Shown piece after piece: positions 1 to 6,309 of a stretch of DNA of 13,784 nucleotides. This DNA is from Deltaproteobacteria bacterium (GTDB taxonomy: Bacteria; Desulfobacterota; Desulfobacteria; Desulfobacterales; SURF-7), in contig JAFDJC010000057.1 of assembly GCA_019307665.1 (NCBI GenBank), positions 1-13,784 of the forward strand. The letters run 5' to 3'. The stretch's first letter is position 1. Each line of letters begins with the position of its first letter. A model generated the notes under the pieces. It made no database searches. It was given only the letters and a program-made list of their open reading frames with translations, and was not told the origin of the DNA. A program made the translations under genes and the position numbers.

Positions 1-467
1 AAAAATTCGTAAAGACCTTTAATGCCATAAATGAAAAACTTTCGGAAGTGTTTCCCCGTCTTTTTGAAGGCGGCACAGCAAGGCTTGAAATGACAGATCC
101 CGGCAACCCGCTTGAAACAGGTGTTGAAATGATGATCCAACCACCGGGAAAAAAGCTGACACGCCTATCTCTTTTGTCGGGAGGTGAAAAAGCTTTATCG
201 GCCATTGCTTTCATTTTTTCCATCTTCCTTCTTAAACCTGCATCATTCTGTCTTATGGATGAGATTGACGCTCCTCTTGACGACGCTAACGTTTTGAGGT
301 TCAATGAGCTCTTAAAACTTATAGGGGAGCATTCTCAGGTTGTCCTGGTCACTCATAATAAACGGAGTATGGAATTTGCCGATACCCTGTTTGGTGTAAC
401 CATGGAAAAGAAAGGCATCTCCAAAATAGTTTCGGTGAATTTTGAGCAGCAGTCAAACGCTGCATGA
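1..467 (+). CDS. smc: Chromosome segregation protein SMC, C-terminal part (5' truncated)
   Basis: This is the last 154 residues of an SMC ATPase; the reading frame is open from base 3 and the start lies outside the window. SMC dimers hold and compact DNA during chromosome segregation, with an ATPase head made from both ends of the chain. The visible part is the C-terminal half of the head. It carries the ABC signature LSGGEKAL (visible residues 58-65), a Walker B and D-loop stretch with MDEID and PLDDAN (about 82-96), and the switch histidine in VTHNK (about 116-120). The LSGGEKAL and DEIDAPLDDAN wording is typical of SMC rather than RecN, RecF or SbcC. The protein ends normally, with a short tail after the last strand. 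ftsY starts 50 bases downstream on the same strand, and smc-ftsY adjacency is known in other bacteria, so the two are probably co-transcribed. Confidence 0.93.
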   Translation, partial: KFVKTFNAINEKLSEVFPRLFEGGTARLEMTDPGNPLETGVEMMIQPPGKKLTRLSLLSGGEKALSAIAFIFSIFLLKPASFCLMDEIDAPLDDANVLRFNELLKLIGEHSQVVLVTHNKRSMEFADTLFGVTMEKKGISKIVSVNFEQQSNAA

Positions 468-517
468 AAAACTAAACACTTTATTCCTCACATTTGTTTG
501 AATTAAAAAGGGATATA

Positions 518-1768
518 ATGAACGACATTATTAACCAGATTATTGATCAGGTGATCGATATATTGAAGCCGTTGAACAGAATGCAGGACGAATTACTGTG
601 GATTGCTTCGGGATTACTTATCATTCTGTTGTTGCTGCTTTTGATAAGATACATGAAACGTCGCAAAGATGAGCGCGCGGAAACAGTGACAGCGCCGTCT
701 TTTGATATTACCGGGGATGTTACCAGGGATGTTACTGAGGATGCGTTTGAAGAAGAAGGTGTTAAGCCTGCTGAAGCACTTCATGAAAAACCAGAAGAAA
801 AAACCGAAATTCTTTCTTTGGCCAAAGACAAGAGCATTGATGAGGAAATCATCGGACCCGAAGGGCTGGTGGGAAGACTGAGAAGCGGTCTGTCAAAAAC
901 CAGAAATTCAATCTCCGTGGGTCTTGAAAGAATTTTTGCAGGAACCGGCAAGCTGGATGAAGATGTTCTTGAAGAGATTGAGGAGCTTTTGATTACATCT
1001 GATATCGGTGTAAAAACGACAATGTCGATTGTGCAGAATGTTGAGAAAAAAGCATCTGACATTAAAGATCCGGACGAACTCAAAAATGTTGTCAAAGCCG
1101 AACTCCTCTCCGTGATTACTGACAGGCAGCCGGAATCTGAAAAAAAGTTTTCCGGCCCGCCTCATGTTATTATGGTTGTCGGCGTGAACGGAGTCGGGAA
1201 AACAACCACCATCGGAAAAATAGCGGCACGGCTGTCGGCTGAAGGAAAAAAAGTACTGATAGCTGCTGCTGATACGTTTAGGGCTGCAGCCGTTGAGCAA
1301 TTATCTATATGGGCGGAAAGGGCTGGTGCTGATATCGTAAAACATGGTGACAACGCCGATCCTGCTGCAGTCGCATACGATGGTGTTGAAGCGGCAATTG
1401 CAAGAAATGCAGATGTGATTCTGGTGGATACTGCCGGCAGGCTTCATACGAGAGTGAACCTTATGGAAGAATTGAAAAAGATAAAACGAACCATTGCCAA
1501 AAAGCTCCCGGATGCGCCGCATGAAATTCTTATGGTACTTGATGCGACAACCGGTCAAAATGCCTTGACACAGGCAGAGCAATTTAATGAAGCGTTAGGT
1601 ATAACTAACCTTGCCCTTACAAAACTTGATGGCACGGCAAAAGGAGGCATCGTTATTGGAATTTGCGGGTCACTCAATATCCCGCTCGATTATATCGGAG
1701 TGGGCGAAGGTGTGTCAGACCTGCAGTCTTTTGATCCTGTCAAGTTTATTGACGCACTTTTTTTGTAA
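518..1768 (+). CDS. ftsY: Signal recognition particle receptor FtsY, with N-terminal membrane anchor
   Basis: FtsY is the membrane receptor for the signal recognition particle; its GTPase pairs with Ffh to deliver ribosomes to the Sec translocon. I chose the ATG at 518 (416 aa) because AAAAAGGGA lies a few bases upstream; an in-frame TTG at 494 would add eight residues without a clear ribosome site. Residues 26-44 form one strongly hydrophobic segment followed by RYMKRRK, a typical cytoplasm-side anchor. An acidic, low-complexity linker (about 50-112) leads to the N domain (about 115-205) and the G domain. GTPase motifs are GVNGVGKTTT (222-231), DTFRAAA (252-258), DTAGR (304-308), TKLDG (368-372) and GVGEG (394-398). 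The chain ends in the usual SFDPVKFIDALF. Escherichia coli FtsY binds membranes through amphipathic, acidic regions, so a true transmembrane helix is a variant form, seen also in some other phyla. No functional residue appears missing. Confidence 0.95.
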   Translation: MNDIINQIIDQVIDILKPLNRMQDELLWIASGLLIILLLLLLIRYMKRRKDERAETVTAPSFDITGDVTRDVTEDAFEEEGVKPAEALHEKPEEKTEILSLAKDKSIDEEIIGPEGLVGRLRSGLSKTRNSISVGLERIFAGTGKLDEDVLEEIEELLITSDIGVKTTMSIVQNVEKKASDIKDPDELKNVVKAELLSVITDRQPESEKKFSGPPHVIMVVGVNGVGKTTTIGKIAARLSAEGKKVLIAAADTFRAAAVEQLSIWAERAGADIVKHGDNADPAAVAYDGVEAAIARNADVILVDTAGRLHTRVNLMEELKKIKRTIAKKLPDAPHEILMVLDATTGQNALTQAEQFNEALGITNLALTKLDGTAKGGIVIGICGSLNIPLDYIGVGEGVSDLQSFDPVKFIDALFL

Positions 1769-1904
1769 AATCTACAAGCGTCAACAGCCCCTGCTATATG
1801 CTGTCAACAATGAATTTCTAGAGATTTGCTTCCACAAAAACCATGTATCAAGGCGGTCAGGGTTATTTTTTTTAAAAAAATCGCATAAAACACTGTAAAT
1901 CCTA

Positions 1905-1933
1905 TTGACATCGAATATATCTTCCTGTAGAGA
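1905..1933 (+). promoter_or_regulatory. Putative sigma-70 promoter for the HU gene
   Basis: A perfect -35 hexamer TTGACA (1905-1910) is followed after 17 bases by TAGAGA (1928-1933), a weak -10 matching the consensus at three positions. It would start transcription near 1940, about 45 bases before the HU start codon. The rest of the 218-base gap after ftsY is AT-rich and holds no gene I can support. HU genes are usually strongly expressed, so a separate promoter is expected, but the weak -10 leaves this tentative. Confidence 0.4.
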
Positions 1934-1986
1934 CTTTAAAATAACGCATCGGTTAGTATTAATCTTATTAAAAGGGGGTAAATGCT

Positions 1987-2259
1987 ATGACAAAGGCAGA
2001 TTTAGTGGAAAAAATGGCAAAAGATGCCGGTATTTCCAAAGTTGCAGCTGCAGCAGCGCTCAATTCCTTTACTGACGGAGTAACAAAGGCTCTCAAGAAA
2101 AAAGAAGGAAAAGTAACTCTAGTAGGATTTGGCACTTTTTCAAAAGTCCGTCGGAAAGCCCGCAAGGGACGTAATCCCCAGACTGGCGAAACAATCAAAA
2201 TCAAGGCAACAAATGTTGTAAAGTTTAAGCCAGGAAAAGCTCTGAAAGAGGCAGTCTAA
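1987..2259 (+). CDS. hup: HU-family histone-like DNA-binding protein
   Basis: At 90 residues this is a standard-length HU/IHF-family protein, which dimerises and bends DNA and helps organise the nucleoid, replication and recombination. The N-terminal helical dimerisation part is MTKADLVEKMAKDAGISK and the following alanine-rich helix. VGFGTF (46-51) is the conserved turn into the beta arms. GRNPQTGETIKI (61-72) is the family signature, with Pro64 as the residue that intercalates into DNA. The ending VVKFKPGKALKEAV is typical. The ATG at 1987 is preceded by AAAGGGGG at good spacing. Composition fits HU better than IHF-alpha or IHF-beta, although DNA-binding specificity cannot be read from sequence. 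The gene stands alone, with a putative promoter upstream and a hairpin downstream. Confidence 0.95.
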   Translation: MTKADLVEKMAKDAGISKVAAAAALNSFTDGVTKALKKKEGKVTLVGFGTFSKVRRKARKGRNPQTGETIKIKATNVVKFKPGKALKEAV

Positions 2260-2273
2260 ACACTAGTATTCAA

Positions 2274-2320
2274 GTGGAGCGGTTTTTTCGGTGTCTGACA
2301 TCCGAAAACAACCGCTCCGC
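2274..2320. terminator. Hairpin between convergent HU and acylphosphatase genes, probable terminator
   Basis: GTGGAGCGG (2274-2282) pairs with CCGCTCCGC (2312-2320; one G-U pair). The stem continues inward through GG/CC-rich and A/T positions (TTCGG at 2287-2291 with CCGAA at 2302-2306), leaving a loop of about ten bases. It sits exactly between two convergent genes, where a bidirectional terminator is expected. Neither side has a strong run of T after the stem, so it is not a textbook intrinsic terminator; it may work less efficiently or simply protect the 3' ends. Confidence 0.55.
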
Positions 2321-2331
2321 TGTTTAGATCA

Positions 2332-2616
2332 TTAGTAAACTATTTTAAATCCGTTAAACCTTCCGGAATAGTCTTCCCAACTGAGGCTCACTTTTTTTAC
2401 ATCTGATAAAGGAGGGCCTTCTTCCTCACACCAGCGAAGAACAGATTCGACTTTTTCTTTGTCACCTTCGAACAGGGCTTCAACAGTACCGTCCATCCTG
2501 TTTTTAACCCAGCCGTTGACTTCTCTCTGTTCAGCAGCGCGTTTGGTTTCCATTCTAAAAAAAACACCCTGAACTCTGCCGGTGATTATGGCGTGAGCAC
2601 AGACTTTAGTTTCCAT
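2332..2616 (-). CDS. acyP: Acylphosphatase
   Basis: This is a small cytosolic enzyme hydrolysing carboxyl-phosphate bonds such as acetyl phosphate or carbamoyl phosphate (EC 3.6.1.7). Its 94 residues match the family's usual 90-100. GRVQGVFFR (13-21) is the phosphate-binding signature ending in the catalytic arginine (Arg21), and GWVKNRMDG (35-43) supplies the catalytic asparagine (Asn39). The C-terminal FNGFKIVY is the usual last strand. Purine-rich AAGGGA and AAGGG runs precede the ATG. It lies 19 bases after the lipoprotein gene on the same strand, so the two probably share a transcript, although they have no obvious functional link. The physiological substrate in bacteria is generally uncertain. 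Confidence 0.93.
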   Translation of the reverse strand: METKVCAHAIITGRVQGVFFRMETKRAAEQREVNGWVKNRMDGTVEALFEGDKEKVESVLRWCEEEGPPLSDVKKVSLSWEDYSGRFNGFKIVY

Positions 2617-2635
2617 ACCCTTGTCCCTTGAGTTA

Positions 2636-3196
2636 TTATTCCTTTTTTATTTTCCGCAAAAGAATACCGATTTTATCCTTAATGCGGTCCATTTTAGAAG
2701 GCGCTTCTGCAATCAGGATACATTCGGCTTTTCTTCCTGATTCAACGGTTTCAGCTTTAATAATATATACACCTTTAGGAATCGGGTCCTTAACGATAAT
2801 CGGTTTATTGGTTTCAGGGTCAAGATTAACTCTTAACAATTCAAGCGCCTTGATTTCTCTTTTAACCTTAATTTTGAATTGTCCGTCTATGCCTGCGTCA
2901 GCCACATCAATTGGCACTTTGATATCACTGTTTTCTCCGGTCCCAACCAGATTGAGGAATACGGAATCTCCCGGCACAAACCCCTGACCACCTATCACAA
3001 TTTCCGTTTTCAACAGTGTCGATATACCAAGACGTATGATTCTGGGTTCCACTGCGATCTGTGGGCCGGGATATGCAGGATATAGCCCAGCCGGTTTTTT
3101 GAGTGGCGGTGCACAACCCGTAAAGCAGATCATGAAAAAGATCGCGGAAATGCTGACAAGCAGGATACGGCTGACAATTAACTTGTGTTTATTCAT
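2636..3196 (-). CDS. Small lipoprotein of unknown function
   Basis: The 186-residue product begins with a lipoprotein signal peptide: basic MNKHK, a hydrophobic stretch to about residue 24, and the lipobox FTGC with Cys28 as the predicted lipidated residue. Ala rather than Asp at the next position argues for outer-membrane sorting under the E. coli rule. The mature part looks beta-rich. The stretch around residues 52-85, with VIGGQGFVPGDSVFLNL, resembles an immunoglobulin-like or TIG/IPT strand pattern, but that is an impression only. The C-terminus is basic and probably helical (KMDRIKDKIGILLRKIKKE). A strong AAAGGGGTG ribosome site precedes the ATG, and a good promoter lies upstream at 3247-3274. 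It is the first gene of a two-gene unit with acyP. I do not recognise a named family. Confidence 0.8.
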   Translation of the reverse strand: MNKHKLIVSRILLVSISAIFFMICFTGCAPPLKKPAGLYPAYPGPQIAVEPRIIRLGISTLLKTEIVIGGQGFVPGDSVFLNLVGTGENSDIKVPIDVADAGIDGQFKIKVKREIKALELLRVNLDPETNKPIIVKDPIPKGVYIIKAETVESGRKAECILIAEAPSKMDRIKDKIGILLRKIKKE

Positions 3197-3246
3197 ATCA
3201 CACCCCTTTAATTGAGCTGGAATTTTATTATATAATAGATAATATT

Positions 3247-3274
3247 ATTCTAAAGCATATGAAAAATATTTCAA
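3247..3274 (-). promoter_or_regulatory. Putative sigma-70 promoter for the lipoprotein-acyP unit
   Basis: Read on the minus strand, TTGAAA (3274-3269, five of six consensus bases) is followed after 16 bases by TAGAAT (3252-3247, five of six). Transcription would start near 3240, leaving a leader of about 44 bases with the strong ribosome site at its end. Other TATAAT-like strings downstream (around 3230) lack a matching -35, so this pair is preferred. Confidence 0.5.
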
Positions 3275-3436
3275 AGTCTTTTTTTGTTTCCTGTTCGACT
3301 TTGTGGAAAGCAGCGTATCAAGGAAACGATTTTGTCCCGGGATCACAACAAACCGATTCTTGAATCTTTGAAAAATATATTGCCCTGAGCAGGCGAAATT
3401 ATTCGGGCATTATATAAAAACAGGGAAACCGTTTTG

Positions 3437-3464
3437 TTGACAAAGATAAAATAGAGGTTATGTT
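3437..3464 (+). promoter_or_regulatory. Putative promoter for the zinc-ribbon gene
   Basis: TTGACA (3437-3442) is a perfect -35 hexamer, followed after 16 bases by TATGTT (3459-3464), which matches four of six -10 positions. A start near 3471 would give a leader of about 33 bases before the ATG at 3504, with a GGAGA ribosome site at 3488-3492. Confidence 0.45.
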
Positions 3465-3503
3465 TTGTCTTAAATTAACCATTTGTCGGAGATATAAAAT
3501 AAA

Positions 3504-4181
3504 ATGACTTTTGAGACAAAAGAGCAGGTTTTGGAAAAAATTCTTGCCCAGGACAAGCCGAAATGCCCCGATTGTAGCACTGAAATGACGTTATGGGAGG
3601 TTCCGTCCATGGCCTTCGGTGACGGTCTGGGATGGGGCACCCCGTATCTGTATATATGTTTCAATGATGATTGTTCCTTGTATAAAAGCGGATGGGAAAA
3701 TATCAAAGAACAGGTTGCACATAATGCATCGTACAGATGTATGTGTTATCCTGGAACCGAAACATTTGAATGTATCCCAGTATTCAGTCCTGAAGGTGGA
3801 AAAGGCCAGATTATTGATGACCAGGTGCTTTTAGCTCAGGAGGCCCTAAAGGAAGCTATAAAAAGAGGATTTTCAATTCTTGCCGACTGTTACACGGCCA
3901 AGAACTGGGTTGAAGCGGTCAGATTACTTATAGATCCCTCGGAACCGGCAAGGGTCAGGGCAAAAGCGGCTGAAATGATAGGTGACATTGGAGATCTGGA
4001 AGCAATAGAGCCTTTAAGAAATACTAAATTCGGCAACGATATTATTATTAAGAGTGTTGAAAGCGCCATAAAAAAAATACATGAACGGTACTATACCCGG
4101 GAATGCCCTTTCTGTGCTGAAATAATTAAAAAAAGAGCAAAGGTATGCAAGCACTGCAATAAGGATATTTCAGACCACTAG
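3504..4181 (+). CDS. Zinc-ribbon protein with HEAT-like middle, function unknown
   Basis: The 225-residue soluble protein has a probable zinc site at each end. The N-terminal site is Cys21/Cys24 (CPDC) with Cys52/Cys57 (CFNDDC). The C-terminal site is Cys201/Cys204 (CPFC) with Cys215/Cys218 (CKHC), a compact double-knuckle ribbon common in uncharacterised bacterial proteins. Between them, VRAKAAEMIGDIGDLEAIEPLRN (about 151-173) reads like a HEAT or PBS-lyase-type helical repeat, a protein-contact module; the preceding residues 105-145 are also helical. Further cysteines (79, 81, 90, 129) could bind metal or be incidental. There is no signal peptide or membrane segment. GGAGA precedes the ATG by 11 bases, slightly far. 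It is probably transcribed alone and converges on the DUF362 gene with a four-base overlap. I cannot assign a function; binding of protein or nucleic acid is the general expectation for such folds. Confidence 0.85.
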   Translation: MTFETKEQVLEKILAQDKPKCPDCSTEMTLWEVPSMAFGDGLGWGTPYLYICFNDDCSLYKSGWENIKEQVAHNASYRCMCYPGTETFECIPVFSPEGGKGQIIDDQVLLAQEALKEAIKRGFSILADCYTAKNWVEAVRLLIDPSEPARVRAKAAEMIGDIGDLEAIEPLRNTKFGNDIIIKSVESAIKKIHERYYTRECPFCAEIIKKRAKVCKHCNKDISDH

Positions 4182-5293
4182 CCGGACGGTACTGTTACAA
4201 GTTCATAATTTCTGGTTCCAAGCCCGATTTTCTCCGCATAATCAAGCTGAATCGGCCAATCTACGTATGGATAGATTCCTTTGAATTTATCCTCGCCAGG
4301 CCCTTTGTTCTCTTTCAAACATGAACCCGGCAGGGCATGTTCATTGTTCACAAGATCGACGGATGCCTGATCAATGGCAACCGGATCCTTGGATGCAACT
4401 ATGCCGATGTCCCGAACAATAGGGGCGTCATTGTTGGGCATACAGTCACATGCCGGAGAGATATCCGTAATAAAGTTAATAAAAAGCGAGCGATCTTTCT
4501 TTCCTTTAAGTACGCCCATGGTGTATTCAACCATGCTTTCAAGAAAAACCGGTATAGTCTGGTTCCATCTGATCTGGATAGCACTGTTTGGGCATATAAT
4601 GATGCATTCGCCACAGCCAATGCATTTTTCATCATCTATTACAGCTTTTTCTTCTTTTAGAGAAATAGCCTCACCCGGACAGCGCTTCATACAGTCTCCG
4701 CAACCGATACATTTTTTCCTGGTAACCTTCGGGCTCACTGTTGAATGCTGGGCAAGTTTTCCTTTTCTGGAAGCGCAACCCATGCCCAGATTTTTAATGG
4801 TGCCGCCAAAGCCGGAAAGTTCGTGCCCCTTAAAGTGAGCGACAGAAACTATGGAATCAGCATCTACAATTTCAGCTCCAATGTAGGCTTCCTTGAAATT
4901 TTTCTGGTCTATAAGGACAGGAGTTGCGTTTTTTCCTCTGGCGCCGTCCGCAATGATTATGGGAGCTTCTACTACTGAATAGGCAAATCCGTTCTGTATG
5001 GCGGTATTGATATGCTGAGGCGCATCACTGCGTGACCCGGCATAAAGCGTGTTGGCATCGGTCAAAAAAGGATTGCCGCCCTTTTTTTTTATTTCTGAAA
5101 CAATTTTCCTGATAAACACCGGCCTGATAAAAGCAGTATTCCCGAGTTCTCCAAAATGCAATTTTACCGCAACCAGGTCTTTTTTTTCCACTGCCGTCTC
5201 GATACCGGCAGCAGACATCAACTTTTCTATTTTTGCTAAAAGGTTTTCTTTTGGTGTAGTTCTAAGATCAGTAAAATAGACTTTGCTTTTCAT
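4178..5293 (-). CDS. DUF362 protein with two [4Fe-4S] ferredoxin motifs
   Basis: This 371-residue cytoplasmic iron-sulfur protein belongs to the DUF362 family, found widely in anaerobes and still without an agreed reaction. The DUF362 region covers about residues 38-185, with VAVKLHFGE, FLTDANTLY and HFKGHELSGFGGTIKNLGMGCASRKGK split over that span, and resumes after the clusters with DIGIVASKDPVAIDQASVD (about 295-313). Two CxxCxxCxxxCP motifs bind 4Fe-4S clusters: Cys195/198/201/205 and Cys224/227/230/234, inserted in the middle as a 2[4Fe-4S] ferredoxin. Residues Cys282 and Cys284 (CDC) are extra possible ligands. The ribosome site AAGGAGGTG (5304-5296) is near perfect and overlaps the stop codon of the radical SAM gene, so it is the last gene of that unit. 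An electron-transfer role is an inference from the clusters. Confidence 0.92.
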   Translation of the reverse strand: MKSKVYFTDLRTTPKENLLAKIEKLMSAAGIETAVEKKDLVAVKLHFGELGNTAFIRPVFIRKIVSEIKKKGGNPFLTDANTLYAGSRSDAPQHINTAIQNGFAYSVVEAPIIIADGARGKNATPVLIDQKNFKEAYIGAEIVDADSIVSVAHFKGHELSGFGGTIKNLGMGCASRKGKLAQHSTVSPKVTRKKCIGCGDCMKRCPGEAISLKEEKAVIDDEKCIGCGECIIICPNSAIQIRWNQTIPVFLESMVEYTMGVLKGKKDRSLFINFITDISPACDCMPNNDAPIVRDIGIVASKDPVAIDQASVDLVNNEHALPGSCLKENKGPGEDKFKGIYPYVDWPIQLDYAEKIGLGTRNYELVTVPSG

Positions 5294-5302
5294 AACACCT
5301 CC

Positions 5303-6295
5303 TTAATTGTGGATCTCTTCTTTTAACAGACAGCAGGCAATTTTATATTCAGGCATTCCGTAATCATCATAAATTAGATTGTCCGGCTGAATCAATTTGT
5401 TCATTACACATCCTTCAGGTATGTCAAGACAAAACAGATCATTTTCATTGATACGTTCAGTGCTGATCAGCCGGTTGCCTTCAAATTGCAAACCGTGTAT
5501 CGGATAATCCTCACAAAGCGGACATCGGTAAACCCGTCCGTTGGGAAATATAAAGTAGTTTTCAGATACGCGGGCAGCACATTCAAACTTTTCTTCGGAG
5601 CTGAGAAATACCTTCGGATATGTTACGGTAACCCCAAGATTCGCAATATCGGCTGCTGCCGCAGGGACCACACTCAGCCATTCTTTTTGTGAAAGCTGCA
5701 ACCGCCTTTCTGTATCAGCCGATTTTCCTCTTATTCCAATGACCTGGATGAACAACCTTTCGATTCCAAGATCAGAAATCAGAGGTCCCATTTCCGGGAG
5801 TTCATGAATATTTTCCCTGCTGACTGTAAATATAAGGCTTGTATTGAATTTTTTTTTTACAGCATCCCGGATTCCTGCAATGCATCTGTCATATGACCCG
5901 TTTCCACGGATTGCATCGTTTGTTTGCCTTGTTTTTCCATCCAGGCTGAAACTTAAATAATCGGCATCATCCGGATTCAGTTTCTCGAGAATGTTATTAA
6001 ACAGATAGCCGTTCGTATCGATTGTAATCGATTCATAGCCCAGGTGTCTCGCTTTCTTAACAGCCTGTGAAAGCTCCGGGTGCATGGTTGGCTCACCGCC
6101 AAGGAATACCACGTTTGCTGTGCTGCTCTTTTCGGCAAATGCCTCAAGCCATGATTCAATAATAGGCAGGGAAAGGATCTCCTTCCCATGTTGTTTTGGG
6201 TTTATATAGCAATGCCGGCATTTTAAATTGCACGCTGTTAAAATGTGGAAAAAAACATTTGTGGAATTTTTTGAAAAGGAGACCGTTTTTTTCAA
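5303..6295 (-). CDS. Radical SAM protein with cysteine-rich C-terminus
   Basis: The 330-residue product has the radical SAM signature CNLKCRHCY (22-30), whose Cys22/26/29 hold the [4Fe-4S] cluster that cleaves S-adenosylmethionine. GGEP (66-69), TIDTNG (91-96) and SFSLDG (115-120) are the following conserved barrel elements. The C-terminal part carries Cys239, Cys258/261 (YRCPLC), Cys289, Cys296 and Cys321/322, resembling an auxiliary-cluster (SPASM or Twitch type) region, though the spacing is not a clean SPASM. Such enzymes often modify peptides or cofactors, but no precursor peptide is visible nearby. The start is odd: no ATG lies between the upstream in-frame stop and the SAM motif, so TTG at 6295 is the best start, without a ribosome site. 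It lies 14 bases after the upstream gene's stop, so translational coupling is likely. The substrate cannot be named. Confidence 0.9.
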   Translation of the reverse strand: MKKTVSFSKNSTNVFFHILTACNLKCRHCYINPKQHGKEILSLPIIESWLEAFAEKSSTANVVFLGGEPTMHPELSQAVKKARHLGYESITIDTNGYLFNNILEKLNPDDADYLSFSLDGKTRQTNDAIRGNGSYDRCIAGIRDAVKKKFNTSLIFTVSRENIHELPEMGPLISDLGIERLFIQVIGIRGKSADTERRLQLSQKEWLSVVPAAAADIANLGVTVTYPKVFLSSEEKFECAARVSENYFIFPNGRVYRCPLCEDYPIHGLQFEGNRLISTERINENDLFCLDIPEGCVMNKLIQPDNLIYDDYGMPEYKIACCLLKEEIHN

Positions 6296-6309
6296 TTTCA
6301 GAGTAACAA

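Larger units (their letters stand above)
3197..3503. other. 307-base divergent intergenic region
   Basis: No gene is supported here on either strand. The left part is very AT-rich and holds the minus-strand promoter for the lipoprotein gene. The right end holds a candidate plus-strand promoter for the zinc-ribbon gene. In between are short symmetric elements: the palindrome TCCCGGGA (about 3335-3342), GATTC/GAATC (3355-3366), and TGCCC (3381-3385) with GGGCA (3405-3409) enclosing CGAA/TTCG. None is long enough to call an operator, terminator or small RNA. Confidence 0.6.

Noticed and set aside
781..1582. Several open frames of 93-130 codons on the minus strand inside ftsY
   Set aside because: They lie opposite a gene with intact GTPase motifs, show serine- and phenylalanine-rich composition typical of antisense reading, and resemble no family.
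1779..1805. ACAGC/GCTGT inverted repeat after ftsY, considered as a terminator
   Set aside because: The stem is only five base pairs with an 11-base loop and no T-run follows.
1611..1898. 95-codon plus-strand frame overlapping the end of ftsY and the following gap
   Set aside because: Most of it is the ftsY sequence in another frame, and the part past ftsY has no domain or ribosome site.
3335..3409. Small palindromes in the 3197-3503 gap, considered as an operator or small RNA
   Set aside because: They are short, unrelated to one another and lack a promoter-terminator pair, so they are noted only in the intergenic entry.
4337..4838. Plus-strand frames of 107 and 154 codons opposite the DUF362 gene
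   Set aside because: They are shadows of the ferredoxin-type gene, whose cysteine motifs and strong ribosome site make it the coding strand.
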